NCBI GenBank assembly: GCA_051653605.1
Contig: JBOFWL010000139.1
Coordinates: 1-64,000, forward strand
DNA: 64,000 nucleotides
Reading direction: 5' to 3'
Origin: JBOFWL01 sp051653605
GTDB taxonomy: Bacteria; Spirochaetota; Brevinematia; Brevinematales; Brevinemataceae
This document shows positions 1-8,847 of the stretch, in pieces. Under the pieces are notes generated by a model. That model saw only the letters and a list, made by a program, of their open reading frames with translations, searched no databases and was not told where the DNA came from. Within the stretch, counting starts at the first letter, position 1, and each line of letters starts with the position of its first letter. Both the position numbers and the translations under genes were made by a program.

Positions 1-274
1 TCTTCATAAGCTGCGTAGCGTATATTTCTTTCTATTAATCTCCTCTTTCTTAGCTGTAGCGAAGAAAGACTCCATCCCGCAAGGGGACGTAAACAGTCGG
101 AGCATTATACCACAGGCACGCTACGCAGTCAAAAGGGCAGCCTTTTGCACTAAAAGATTGCTGGAACGTCCCGAATGCAGGGGTCGGATATTTTTCTCTT
201 TACACGCTTCGCAGGTTTTCTATTAAATTAGAGGTATATGTAAAAAGCCGTTTTACGAAGTAATTACGGATTTT
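1..274. other. non-coding debris beside the IS remnant
   Basis: No convincing gene is present. The word CGCTACGCAGTC occurs at 119-130 and again at 957-968, and its inverse CTGCGTAGCG lies at 11-20. A second word, ACGTCC, recurs near 167, 852 and 908. These look like remains of nested or repeated mobile-element ends rather than a functional site. The same applies to 881-1041 and 1283-1436, which hold no gene I can recognise. Confidence 0.4.
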
Positions 275-880
275 TTATCCTTGATCAGAATGTAATATAA
301 CACCTTTTTGAGGACGCTCTACAAAAATCGCATTGTCTAGAGCTTCTTTCAACATAGCGGTGGGAGATTTTTCCACCCTAAATGGCGCAAGCAGAGCATA
401 ACCTATAACTTTTCTGTTATATAAATCCAAAACACAAACTAAATAACATTATTAGAACTCTCTAACTTTAACGTATGTTATATCAGAGAGCCATACTCTG
501 TCTACGCCCTGTCTAAGGGAAGGGTGGTTTTTCTCGGATGTCTTGAAATTTTGGCAAACAATGTTCGCCCTATGAATGTGCTCCCTGACTAGGGGCTTTG
601 GATTGTCATTTGCAACTAGATTGAGACGTCGCATTATACGTCTAACACGCCTTAGAGATGTTCTAATGCTTTCTTCAGCTAATTTATTGTGAATCCTCCG
701 CACACCATAGGTTCCTCGGTTTTTCTTCCCGCTCAGGGGATCTGCGAGAAATATACGTTCAATTTGTATTTCTAAGAGCTTTTCTCTATCCCTACCTTTG
801 GGGGATGTAAACAATCTCTTTCTATGCTGGGCATGTGTTCCGCATTCCGGAACGTCCCCGCTGAAAGGAGAGGGATGCAT
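275..880 (-). pseudogene. IS3-family transposase OrfB remnant (frameshifted, truncated)
   Basis: The minus-strand frame from 880 to 452 encodes an IS3 OrfB N-terminal half: a helix-turn-helix region with YGVRRIHNKL and the start of the rve integrase core, VWLSDITYV, which holds the first catalytic Asp. A stop follows at about 452. The core continues in another frame from about 446 (YLVCVLDLYNRKVIGY) to HSDQG, the second catalytic Asp, and then stops at 275-277. The third catalytic residue (Glu) and the C-terminus are missing. It therefore cannot be active as it stands. A scrap of the partner OrfA lies upstream on the same strand. Confidence 0.85.
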
Positions 881-1041
881 AATAAAAGCTGGATGACTCT
901 ATCTGGCACGTCCCTAATTATGGGATTTGAACAACTTGCACATTTTTAAGGCGATCCGCTACGCAGTCTTTTTGGAGCCTTTTAAAGGTTTGTAAGGAGA
1001 CTTTCCTGCCACGGTTATACTAAAGCACTGCCTTTGGCTTG

Positions 1042-1282
1042 TCAGGATTTATCGGCATAGTATTGGCACGTTCCTCTGAGGGTAGGGAATAGTTTTCCAC
1101 TGTTGGATAGTCTTATCTGACCTAGTGCCCCGACCAAAGGGAGAGGGTAAATTTCATATCTACGAGCTAACTCTGCTACAGAAATTCCATCCGTAAGCAG
1201 AATTTGTGAAATAATAAGGTCTTTAAAGTCTTCGTGCTGTTCCACTATAGGTAGGGATTGAATACCGTTTCCTTACTTTCAT
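1042..1282 (-). pseudogene. IS3-family OrfA remnant
   Basis: Reading the minus strand from ATG 1282 gives MKVRKRYS, typical of an IS3 OrfA start, followed by a frame break. The frame entered by 1245 reads DFKDLIISQILLTDGISVAELARRYEI, an OrfA helix-turn-helix. The tail after this helix does not look like OrfA. With the OrfB remnant downstream this makes a dead IS3 copy. Part of the same start region is repeated at 9810-9857. Only fragments are visible, so the IS subgroup cannot be named. Confidence 0.6.
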
Positions 1283-1436
1283 TTCATACTCCTATCCCCT
1301 AAAGTGTAACCTTCCACGGTGCCAAAGGCACAACGGGTTGCTCCTGTTATTTTTTCTCCAGTTTTTTGGTGACCATTCCAATGAGATAATTTTAGAAAAT
1401 TACCCTTATTGGAGGAGATAACGTCCCATCTTTGAC

Positions 1437-2117
1437 TTATACTTTAAAATATTCTAAGTGGCGTTCTGATACTAGTGTGCTCTCAACAGACCAACGATCT
1501 AGGTGGGCTAACGTGATTGCTATAGCTAATGCCGGATCTTTATTAGTAATTGCAGTTAAAATTGCCTCATGTTCTTGAATAATACTAGGAGATTTAGTAA
1601 GATCTACCAATGCAAGATATCGAATACGCAAGTAGTCCCAATCGAAGACCTTTATCATATCCCATGCTCGACTCTTTCCACAAATCATATATAGTTGTCG
1701 ATGAAAAAGCTCATCATAATAAAAATGCTCTTCAAAATCATCTTGAGGTATTTTTTTATGATCTTCTAAGATGCTAAAGCAATCCTCAATATCTTTTTGG
1801 GTAAAGTGCTGAATAGCTAACAACACTATTTTTTCCTCTAACGAACGCCGTACAAAACGGGCTTCTTCTACTAAGGAGAGGTCAATTTTGGAGACAAAAG
1901 TTCCTCGCTGAGGTTGTACATAGCATAGTCTCTCTTGAACAAGTCGAATAATCGCCTCCCTTACGGGGGTGCGCGAAATGTTTAGAAATTCAGATACCTC
2001 TACCTCAGAGATTTTTTGACCAGGTTTAAAATGGAGATTGAGAATGTTTGTCCTTAGTATCGTATATGCGTAGTCTCCAACATTTCGATAATCCTTAATA
2101 TCTTTTTCTATGATCAT
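1437..2117 (-). CDS. GntR-family (FadR/FCD type) transcriptional regulator, probable hexuronide regulator
   Basis: A 226-residue DNA-binding repressor or activator. The N-terminal winged helix (about residues 10-75) has the GntR signature ISEVEVSEFLNISRTPVREA. The C-terminal FCD helical domain follows, with the usual metal/ligand region around DELFHRQL and QEHEAI. I chose ATG 2117 because GGAGG lies 5 bases before it; the open frame extends upstream to 2186 without a ribosome site. It is divergent from the outer-membrane protein, uidA and carrier genes and probably regulates them, like UxuR/ExuR-type proteins. The ligand is inferred from context only. Confidence 0.85.
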   Translation of the reverse strand: MIIEKDIKDYRNVGDYAYTILRTNILNLHFKPGQKISEVEVSEFLNISRTPVREAIIRLVQERLCYVQPQRGTFVSKIDLSLVEEARFVRRSLEEKIVLLAIQHFTQKDIEDCFSILEDHKKIPQDDFEEHFYYDELFHRQLYMICGKSRAWDMIKVFDWDYLRIRYLALVDLTKSPSIIQEHEAILTAITNKDPALAIAITLAHLDRWSVESTLVSERHLEYFKV

Positions 2118-2498
2118 TGAAACCTCCATACTACCATAACAGTTTATTATAGTTATTGATAAATAAGCCCTTTGGAGGCAATACACTTACATATATATTT
2201 ATATATTTTATAAAGAGATAAAAATAAATTTTCCTGTAAATTATAGCCTAAGAGAAAAATCACCAAATACTCAGGTTTATATTCTATATCTAGGAGTAGT
2301 ACTTTGTATAGGCTTGATAAGTCCTGTTATTTTATCATTCGATCTGATTATAACAGATTTTTGGTGCCTGTACAAGAATATTACAAGGAACTATAAATCT
2401 ATTAATAGGGCATTAGAATTCGTTTACCTCATGGTTTATAATTTAACTATATAAAATAAAGATAGTTATGATGTATAAAAAAAATGTACTTTTTTTTG
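2118..2498. other. intergenic region between gntR and the glucuronide operon
   Basis: AT-rich and without an ORF. The string TCCTGTTATTTT followed by TTTTTGGTG occurs near 2330-2370 and in a similar form near 1342-1372, beside the IS3 debris. This suggests that an element end once lay here. Divergent promoters for gntR and the operon must sit in this interval; only the rightward one is clear. Confidence 0.35.
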
Positions 2499-2526
2499 TA
2501 GACATTTTTATAAAATGCATTATGAT
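2499..2526 (+). promoter_or_regulatory. promoter of the glucuronide operon
   Basis: TAGACA at 2499-2504, a 16-base spacer, then TATGAT at 2521-2526. The -10 box is overlapped by the left arm of the large dyad at 2523-2560, as expected for a repressed catabolic promoter. Confidence 0.5.
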
Positions 2527-2560
2527 AATACTAATATGCTAGTATTATCATATTAGTATT
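2523..2560. promoter_or_regulatory. overlapping dyads, probable GntR operator
   Basis: Two interlocked perfect inverted repeats. TGATAATACTA (2523-2533) pairs with TAGTATTATCA (2540-2550) over a 6-base spacer. AATACTAATATG (2527-2538) pairs with CATATTAGTATT (2549-2560). The block covers the -10 box and the likely transcription start, 24 bases before the first gene. The divergent GntR protein is the obvious candidate binder, by inference. As RNA it could also form a 5' hairpin. Confidence 0.6.
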
Positions 2561-2584
2561 ATAACATTTCCTAGGAGAAATCTT

Positions 2585-3436
2585 ATGAAAAAATTAGTTA
2601 TCTTTAGTTTAGTTGTTTTATTAGGAGCCAGAGGGTATGGTCAAGAAACAAGTGCAAATTCTGTCAAAGCACCAGCATCAAGTGCTGCCCCAAATAGATG
2701 GGGACCTGTATTTTCATTTTTTAATATCTATTTTGAATATGGGACGGGTGAATTATCTGCTCCCATAGGTCAACGAGGGATGTCTGCGCTAGACTCAAAG
2801 ATGACCTATTCTCAAAACTTTAGCAGTGCTCGTTGGCTAACGATGGGATTTGTTGCTCAAGCTTTGTGGCTTCCAACTGCCCAACGACTACTTACACCAG
2901 GATTAACTAAACTTAGTAGTCCCTTTAGTATGGATCTTTCGGGAACGATAGGTGTCTTTAACATTTTAACCTTTTCGGTCTCAAGTCAGGGAACCATGGG
3001 ACCTTTTATTTGGTGGAATTATAGACTTCCAAATTCCGGCCGGATGTATTCTCATACCTTTATCTTTATGTTAGATGCTAGATTCTATATTTTAGGAACT
3101 CAAACATCGGCTTCTACGATCACTCAAAGTGCATTTGACAGCTTAGAAATAAGAGTCGCCTACCAAATGAGATTTGTCAAGTGGTTTGCACTCCGTCCTG
3201 AGTTCCAGTTTGTTATTAATGGAACCATTATGGCTAGAACTACAGCTTTGGATGCTTTCCGCTTACGATTCAATCCTAGACTTCAGTTCTTCTGGGAAGA
3301 AGCAAGTTTCTTTATTGAACCCCGTTTCTTCTGGTTTGGCAATGGTCAAGTTGCAATCAATCGTTTTGCGGATGGTAAAAATTTCCAATGGGAAATTAAA
3401 TTTGGCTTTGATATAACAAAGTTTGTTATACGTTAA
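2585..3436 (+). CDS. putative beta-barrel outer-membrane protein of the glucuronide locus
   Basis: 283 residues starting with a signal peptide (MKKLVIFSLVVLLGARGYGQ; likely cut after GYGQ). The mature part is rich in alternating aromatic and hydrophobic strands (for example FSFFNIYFEYG, FFIEPRFFWFG, WEIKFGFDITKF), typical of a small outer-membrane barrel. No family is recognised. CTAGGAGAAA lies just before the ATG. It is first in an apparent operon with uidA (38 bases on) and the carrier, so a porin for glucuronides is a reasonable inference, like the KdgM/UidC-type porins of enteric bacteria. Confidence 0.6.
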   Translation: MKKLVIFSLVVLLGARGYGQETSANSVKAPASSAAPNRWGPVFSFFNIYFEYGTGELSAPIGQRGMSALDSKMTYSQNFSSARWLTMGFVAQALWLPTAQRLLTPGLTKLSSPFSMDLSGTIGVFNILTFSVSSQGTMGPFIWWNYRLPNSGRMYSHTFIFMLDARFYILGTQTSASTITQSAFDSLEIRVAYQMRFVKWFALRPEFQFVINGTIMARTTALDAFRLRFNPRLQFFWEEASFFIEPRFFWFGNGQVAINRFADGKNFQWEIKFGFDITKFVIR

Positions 3437-3474
3437 ATTATTAATAAACCAAAATATATAAGGAGAGGTTTTAT

Positions 3475-5268
3475 ATGCTCTATCCCATTATGACGGAAAG
3501 TCGACACGTGGTATCCCTAAACGGGGTATGGAAGTTTAAATTAGATGAAAATCAAAACTTAGAAGGAGTCGGATTTAAAAATAAATGGTTTGAAGCTCCC
3601 TTAGTGGGCACTATAAATATGATTGTGCCAGCATCATTTAATGATCTGCATGAAGGGACAGAATTTCGGGATCATGTTGGTTGGATGTGGTATGAAACAG
3701 AAACCACTCTACCAGAAAGCCTTCTAAAAGAGAGACTTATGCTTCGTTTGGATGCTGCAACACATACTGCTAAGGTATATATCAATGGTAAACTTGCAGT
3801 AGAACATAAGGGAGGGTTTCTCCCCTTTGAAGTAGAAGTACAAGATCTTATGGTTTCTGGAAAGAATAGAATAACAGTAGCTATTTCTAATTTGTTGGAT
3901 TGGTCCACATTGCCTGCAGGTGGGTATAAAGATGTTGTTTTAGCAAATGGAACAACGGTCAAAGTCCCATCAGGAATGCCAGACTTTTTCAACTATGCAG
4001 GGCTTCAACGTTCTGTCCGTCTGTATTCTACTCCCAAACAATATATTAAAGATATTGAAATCAACACACAGATTGATGGCACTGTTGAATATTCTGTCTT
4101 AACCCAAGGCTCAGGTGATACTAATGTCGAAGTATTTGATCATGCAGGGAAATCGGTCGCTACAGGCTCTGGAGCAAAAGGAAGCGTAAAAGTTTCAAAT
4201 CCTACTCTTTGGGAACCTGGTGCAGGATACCTCTATACGCTAAAAGTCACTTTTGGTAAAGATGTTTATGAAGAGTCCTTTGGTATTCGTACTGTAGAAG
4301 TTAAAAATGGCAAATTTCTTATCAATAATAAGCCTTTTTATTTCAAAGGCTTTGGGAAACACGAAGATGCCCACGTTAATGGTCGTGGTCTTAACGAAGC
4401 AATGTATCTCAAAGATTTTTCCCTAATGAAATGGATTAATGCCAACTCTTTCCGCACCTCTCACTATCCTTACTCCGAGGAAATGATGAGATTGGCAGAT
4501 AAAGAAGGCATTGTAGTTATTAACGAATGTGCTGCCGTAGGTTTACATATGGCATTTGGGTTCTCTCTTATGGGAGGGGATGCTCCTAAACCCAATACAT
4601 GGGAAAAAATTCAGACAATGCCCCAGCACCGTCAAGATATGCAAGAGCTAGTAGGCCGTGATAAAAATCACCCTTGTGTTGTAATGTGGAGTCTTTCTAA
4701 CGAATCCGCTACCGAATACGTGGGAGCTAAAGAATATCACCAAGAACTCTTTGACCTTACCCGATCTCTCGATCCTCAAAAACGTCCCATTACTATTGTT
4801 ACGCATATGTTTAGCACTCCTGATAGTTGCCAAGTTGCTGATATTGTTGATGTTCTGTGCCTCAATCGTTACTATGGTTGGTATTACTTGGGAGCGGAAT
4901 TGGATCGTGTTGACGCTGCATTATCCGCCGAAATGGATGGATGGGTTAAACGTTGTCCTAATACCCCTATTATGTTCACAGAATATGGAGCAGATACCGT
5001 TGCAGGTATGCACGAGGCCACCCCAGTTATGTTTACAGAAGAATATCAGGTTGAATGTCTCAAAGTAAATCATGCAGTTCTTGATCGTTATCCTACTTTT
5101 ATAGGGGAACAAATTTGGAACTTTGCAGATTTTGCCACATCCCAAGGAATATTTCGTGTTCAAGGAAATAAAAAAGGTGTATTTACAAGAGATCGTAAAC
5201 CTAAGTTGGTAGCCCACCATATGAAGGATCGTTGGGCAAAAATTCCTAACTATGGTTATAAAAAATAA
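3475..5268 (+). CDS. uidA: beta-glucuronidase (GH2)
   Basis: 597 residues, close to E. coli UidA (603). Hydrolyses beta-glucuronides to glucuronate and an aglycone. The N-terminal jelly-roll sugar-binding domain (about 1-185), immunoglobulin-like domain (about 186-275) and TIM barrel (about 276-590) follow the GH2 order. The acid/base Glu is E410 in VMWSLSNE and the nucleophile is E503 in FTEYGADT. The NxK motif that recognises the glucuronate carboxylate is present (N565, K567 in GNKKG), which separates it from beta-galactosidases. There is no signal peptide, so it acts in the cytoplasm on substrate brought in by the carrier 14 bases downstream. Confidence 0.96.
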   Translation: MLYPIMTESRHVVSLNGVWKFKLDENQNLEGVGFKNKWFEAPLVGTINMIVPASFNDLHEGTEFRDHVGWMWYETETTLPESLLKERLMLRLDAATHTAKVYINGKLAVEHKGGFLPFEVEVQDLMVSGKNRITVAISNLLDWSTLPAGGYKDVVLANGTTVKVPSGMPDFFNYAGLQRSVRLYSTPKQYIKDIEINTQIDGTVEYSVLTQGSGDTNVEVFDHAGKSVATGSGAKGSVKVSNPTLWEPGAGYLYTLKVTFGKDVYEESFGIRTVEVKNGKFLINNKPFYFKGFGKHEDAHVNGRGLNEAMYLKDFSLMKWINANSFRTSHYPYSEEMMRLADKEGIVVINECAAVGLHMAFGFSLMGGDAPKPNTWEKIQTMPQHRQDMQELVGRDKNHPCVVMWSLSNESATEYVGAKEYHQELFDLTRSLDPQKRPITIVTHMFSTPDSCQVADIVDVLCLNRYYGWYYLGAELDRVDAALSAEMDGWVKRCPNTPIMFTEYGADTVAGMHEATPVMFTEEYQVECLKVNHAVLDRYPTFIGEQIWNFADFATSQGIFRVQGNKKGVFTRDRKPKLVAHHMKDRWAKIPNYGYKK

Positions 5269-5282
5269 AAGGAGTCACAAAA

Positions 5283-6665
5283 ATGATAGAAAAACCAAAA
5301 TTTGGGTTTAGAGATCAATTGGGATATTTTTTTGGGGACTTTGCTAACGGCATGTTCTTTATGCTTACAGCTAGTTATCTGACGCTATTCTATGTAGATG
5401 TATTAGGACTCACTGCAGCCTCGGTGGGGATTCTCCTTCTTGTCGCACGTATTTGGGATGCCATTAATGATCCTATTATCGGAGGTTGGATTGATCGCCA
5501 ACCAGCAGACCTCGTGAAAGGAAAATTTCGTCCATGGATTATCTATATGGCTATCCCAGTAGTTATCTTCGGGATTCTCACGTTCTTTGCGGTACCAGCT
5601 CTTATATCTGCACCAATTCATGTAAGGCTTATCTACGCTTATCTTACCTATATTGGTTTTGGTATGAGTTATACAGCAGTAAATATACCCTATGGATCAC
5701 TAGCTTCAACAATGACAGATGTTGAAGCAGAAAGAGCAACACTTTCAATGTTTCGTTCCTATGGAGCTATTGCAGCTGCATTCTCCCTCAATACACTATT
5801 GCCTTTTGTTGTGTTTGATAGCAATAGACGACCTACGGCTACTGGCTTCATAAAGCTAACTGTTATTTTGGGTACAATTGCTATTATCAGCTATGCCCTT
5901 TGCAATAAGCTTACCACTGAACGTATTATAGTTCCCCAGAAACCAGGTCAACAAAGAAAAATGTCGGATACTCTGAAAGGTATTTCAAAAAATCGACCTT
6001 TAATTATTCAAATGTTAGTAGGTTTAATTGTTATTGTGCTGATGCTATTACAAGGTTCTTTAGCTCCTTATCTCTTTAAAGATTACTTCCAAAATACAGG
6101 TGCTATTGCTATTAATGGTTTGCTTATGCTTGTTGGGACCATTGTAGTTAGTCCATTTATGAAACCAGCGGTGGCAAAATTTGGCAAAAAAATGGTGTCC
6201 GTTGTGGGCTTATTAGTTTATATTGCCGCATGGATTGTCTATCTTGTTTTCCCTATAAAGGATGTTGTAACATTTTTTATTATTGCTGGTGTTGGACAGA
6301 TCGGTCTTTCCTGCTTGAGTTTAATTACATGGGCCTTTATTCCCGACTGTATTGACTACCAAGAGTATGTCACTGGTATCAGAGAAGAAGGCACCATCTA
6401 TGCCATCTACTCCTTTGCTCGTAAACTTGGACAAGCTGGAACGGGATTTTTAGGGGCTTATACTCTTATTTGGGTAGGATATGTTGCAGGACAAGAGGCT
6501 CAATCTCCAGAAACTCTAACAAATATTCGATTATATTATGGACTAATCCCTGTCATTATTGGCTCTGTGCTTACTGCGGTGCTCTATTTTGGATATAACC
6601 TAGATAAAGCCACCTTGGATAAAGTTACACAAATTCTAAGAGAAAAACGAGAGCAAAATACTTAA
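5283..6665 (+). CDS. uidB: glycoside-pentoside-hexuronide (GPH) family cation symporter, probable glucuronide carrier
   Basis: 460 residues, about 12 membrane helices, MFS_2/GPH type like UidB and MelB. Family features visible: the N-terminal GYFFGDFANGM start, the cytoplasmic loop with IWDAINDPIIGGWIDR, and the mid-protein SYTAVNIPYGSL. It follows uidA by 14 bases with AAAGGAG before the ATG, and a strong terminator follows. Probable role: Na+ or H+ coupled uptake of glucuronides for the cytoplasmic enzyme. The substrate is inferred from the neighbouring gene. Confidence 0.88.
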   Translation: MIEKPKFGFRDQLGYFFGDFANGMFFMLTASYLTLFYVDVLGLTAASVGILLLVARIWDAINDPIIGGWIDRQPADLVKGKFRPWIIYMAIPVVIFGILTFFAVPALISAPIHVRLIYAYLTYIGFGMSYTAVNIPYGSLASTMTDVEAERATLSMFRSYGAIAAAFSLNTLLPFVVFDSNRRPTATGFIKLTVILGTIAIISYALCNKLTTERIIVPQKPGQQRKMSDTLKGISKNRPLIIQMLVGLIVIVLMLLQGSLAPYLFKDYFQNTGAIAINGLLMLVGTIVVSPFMKPAVAKFGKKMVSVVGLLVYIAAWIVYLVFPIKDVVTFFIIAGVGQIGLSCLSLITWAFIPDCIDYQEYVTGIREEGTIYAIYSFARKLGQAGTGFLGAYTLIWVGYVAGQEAQSPETLTNIRLYYGLIPVIIGSVLTAVLYFGYNLDKATLDKVTQILREKREQNT

Positions 6666-6686
6666 CTTACTTTGATGCAATTAGCG

Positions 6687-6730
6687 AAAAGCTTCCACGC
6701 ACATTTTTGGGTGTGGAAGCTTTTATTTTT
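6687..6730 (+). terminator. rho-independent terminator after uidB
   Basis: AAAAGCTTCCAC pairs with GTGGAAGCTTTT around an ACATTTTTGG-type loop, followed by a T-rich run. Confidence 0.85.
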
Positions 6731-6817
6731 ATTACATAATAGAGAATAAACATAGATTGGAGTGGTACGGTTGGTTAGAGGGAAACGACAGGGGTTATAT
6801 TAGTTTAAAGTCAGTGA

Positions 6818-6846
6818 TTGATTATTACTCATAGTTGTGCTATACT
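6818..6846 (+). promoter_or_regulatory. promoter of the small lipoprotein gene
   Basis: TTGATT at 6818-6823, a 17-base spacer and TATACT at 6841-6846, about 65 bases before the start codon. Confidence 0.6.
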
Positions 6847-6910
6847 AGTCTCTAGGTTGAGAAAAATTTAAGAGCAAGTATAATAACTTATTGGGCAAAA
6901 GGAGTGTTTT

Positions 6911-7345
6911 ATGAAAAAAAATACTGCAGTATGTTTATGCACTATGTTTTTTTTGACAAATTGCGGAGCAACAGTTCGTAGCAGCCAAGGTGGATTTGTT
7001 CGTCAAACTGTTGTTGCAAGAGATTCTTCTAATAAAAAGTTAGAAGGTATTTCTGTATATGTAAATGGTTCTCTTATAGGGCAAACAGATGCTAAAGGCA
7101 ATTTAAAGCATGAAATTGCAGCACCTATTAAAGGAGATAAGATAAAAGTTCGTTTAGAAAAAGAGGGATATATTCCTGTAGAAAAAGAAATTGTGGCTGT
7201 GGTTGATGGTGGTTTTATAACAGGTGATATTTTTCTTGGATTATTAGGTTTTATTCCATTAGCTATATCCCTTACCGTTGATGGAGTGACCGAAGGGTGG
7301 TTAGCATATCCTCGTACAGTGACTTTAACACTTCAGCCCAAATAG
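6911..7345 (+). CDS. small lipoprotein with a PEGA-like segment
   Basis: 144 residues. The N-terminus has a basic start, a hydrophobic run and a lipobox-like FLTNC, so Cys19 is probably lipidated. Residues about 35-85 (GISVYVNGSLIGQTDAKGNL) resemble a PEGA or carboxypeptidase-regulatory-like beta domain, and a hydrophobic stretch near 100-120 follows. GGAG lies 8 bases before the ATG. It is a monocistronic unit with its own promoter and terminator. Function unknown. Confidence 0.7.
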   Translation: MKKNTAVCLCTMFFLTNCGATVRSSQGGFVRQTVVARDSSNKKLEGISVYVNGSLIGQTDAKGNLKHEIAAPIKGDKIKVRLEKEGYIPVEKEIVAVVDGGFITGDIFLGLLGFIPLAISLTVDGVTEGWLAYPRTVTLTLQPK

Positions 7346-7386
7346 TAATACATGTGAACAAAAAAATACTAGAATAGCTTTATAAG

Positions 7387-7418
7387 AAAAGCCCCCACTA
7401 AATGGTGGGGGCTTTTTT
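7387..7418. terminator. bidirectional terminator
   Basis: AAAAGCCCCCAC pairs with GTGGGGGCTTTT around a short loop. It lies between the convergent lipoprotein gene and the ABC transporter operon and can serve both strands. Confidence 0.85.
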
Positions 7419-7471
7419 ACTATGATATTTCTGAATGCAGTGATAAGAGTTGCATTGGGTATTCTTAATAC

Positions 7472-8392
7472 TTAAGGTAAAATTAAGTTGGATAAATCGA
7501 TAGGTGTAGTCATCATTTCTGCTTGGATTAAAAAGTTTTGAGTAGCCTGAATACTTAGACGATCTTCATCTGTAATGGTAGGATCGAAATCATAGGCAGT
7601 AAGAAAGTCGCTCACTTCATCTTCAGTGATACCAAGCTCTGTGGCTCCTGCAACGATAGTTTCTTCTAAATGGATGTTCATATAGTCAACAGAATCTTGA
7701 TGTGCTTTTCTAAAAATAGCAACCAGTTTAGGATTTTTCTCTGCAAAATCTCCTCGAACTGCGGTAACAGTAGCCCCTTTGATATAGCCTTCCCCATCTA
7801 AAAGCACTCTTGCCCCGAGATCTTGACCAGCCTTTTTAACATTGCTTGGTAGAAGAGCTGCATCAACATTTCCTGTTCCTAATGCAGCGATTGCTTCTGG
7901 AAAACTCATCGAAACTATGGTAGTATCTTGTAAAGAAAGCCCCACAGAAGACAAGGCGGCAGCAAGAAGTTCATGTAAGACAGTACCTTTAGGTCCAGCA
8001 ACTGTTTTCCCTTTAAGATCTGCTGCTGTTTTAATAGAGGGATCCTTTACCATAATAATATATGCTTTAGGGGCACGTCCAAAGATATTAAGAATCTTAA
8101 CATCAGAGCCATTAGCAGCCGCTAAGAGAGCGGAAGTCCCTCCTAATACAGGAGAAAAATCGATAGAACCAGCGGCCATAGCCTCTGTTTGTTGAGCCCC
8201 TGAGTTAATCTCATGCCATTTAACGGTGATACCTTCTTGCTTAAAAGCATCTTCGAAAATTCCTTTTTGGTGCCCAATAATTAGAGGTAAGTTCAAAGGG
8301 GACTTAACATAGGTTAAATTAACTTCTGTTAATTTTGGTGTAGATGTACACGCGACACTTAGTAAAAAGGCTGCAGCTAACAGTTTTTTCAT
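7472..8392 (-). CDS. ABC transporter substrate-binding lipoprotein, SsuA/NMT1-THI5 type
   Basis: 306 residues with a lipoprotein signal (FLLSVACTS, Cys15). The periplasmic-binding fold of the sulfonate/nitrate/taurine and HMP-precursor class is visible: VKSPLNLPLIIGHQKGIFED, then EAMAAGSIDFSPVLG, DLKGKTVAGPKGTVLHELL and LGTGNVDAALLP. It is the last gene of a minus-strand set: permease, broken ATPase, binding protein. The ligand cannot be told from sequence; sulfonate-type or pyrimidine-precursor compounds are typical of the family. Confidence 0.85.
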   Translation of the reverse strand: MKKLLAAAFLLSVACTSTPKLTEVNLTYVKSPLNLPLIIGHQKGIFEDAFKQEGITVKWHEINSGAQQTEAMAAGSIDFSPVLGGTSALLAAANGSDVKILNIFGRAPKAYIIMVKDPSIKTAADLKGKTVAGPKGTVLHELLAAALSSVGLSLQDTTIVSMSFPEAIAALGTGNVDAALLPSNVKKAGQDLGARVLLDGEGYIKGATVTAVRGDFAEKNPKLVAIFRKAHQDSVDYMNIHLEETIVAGATELGITEDEVSDFLTAYDFDPTITDEDRLSIQATQNFLIQAEMMTTPIDLSNLILP

Positions 8393-8401
8393 TATGTTCT
8401 C

Positions 8402-8847
8402 CTAATTTTCCACAAGGGAAAGAATTTCTTTTTTTAATTGGTTAGAATAGGTGCTATTTTCTTTTTCACCAAACGGGGCTTCGTTGACAAGATGGCTTTT
8501 AAGATGCCCATCTTCAAGGACAAATATTTCGTCCCCCAATAAAACCGCTTCATCAACTTGTTGTTTTATTCCAAAAACGGATATTTTCCTCGATATTAAG
8601 CCAAGACATTAGTCGATGCTCTTGAAAAACCATGTTAATAACTAAATTTTCTGGTTTAAGCACCCTTCCCTGAACAAGGATCTTCAATACCAGCAATCAA
8701 TCGAAGCAATGTTGTCTTTCCAGCTCCACTTCGCCCTAAAATAACACTAATCTTGTGAAGGGGAAAAACAGTCGTTATATTTTTAATGGCAAAAAAAGGG
8801 GAATTGTCAATCTGATAACTACGAGATAATCCTTCTGTTTTTATCAT
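8402..8847 (-). pseudogene. ABC transporter ATPase (SsuB-like) pseudogene with internal deletion
   Basis: The frame starts at ATG 8847, overlapping the permease stop as ATGA, with GGAGA upstream. It encodes the first half of an ATPase, with Walker A GRSGAGKTTLLR, and stops near 8655. A +1 frame continues with the Q-loop region VFQEHRLMSWLNIEENIRF. A third frame picks up at VDEAVLLGDEIFVLEDGHL, the normal end of the domain, and runs to a stop at 8402-8404. About 95 residues that should carry the ABC signature, Walker B and D-loop are missing. The protein cannot hydrolyse ATP in the normal way. Confidence 0.88.

Noticed and set aside
1..1300. Repeated short words as a possible CRISPR array
   Set aside because: The repeats are few, unevenly spaced, of mixed orientation and not separated by spacers of constant length; IS debris explains them.
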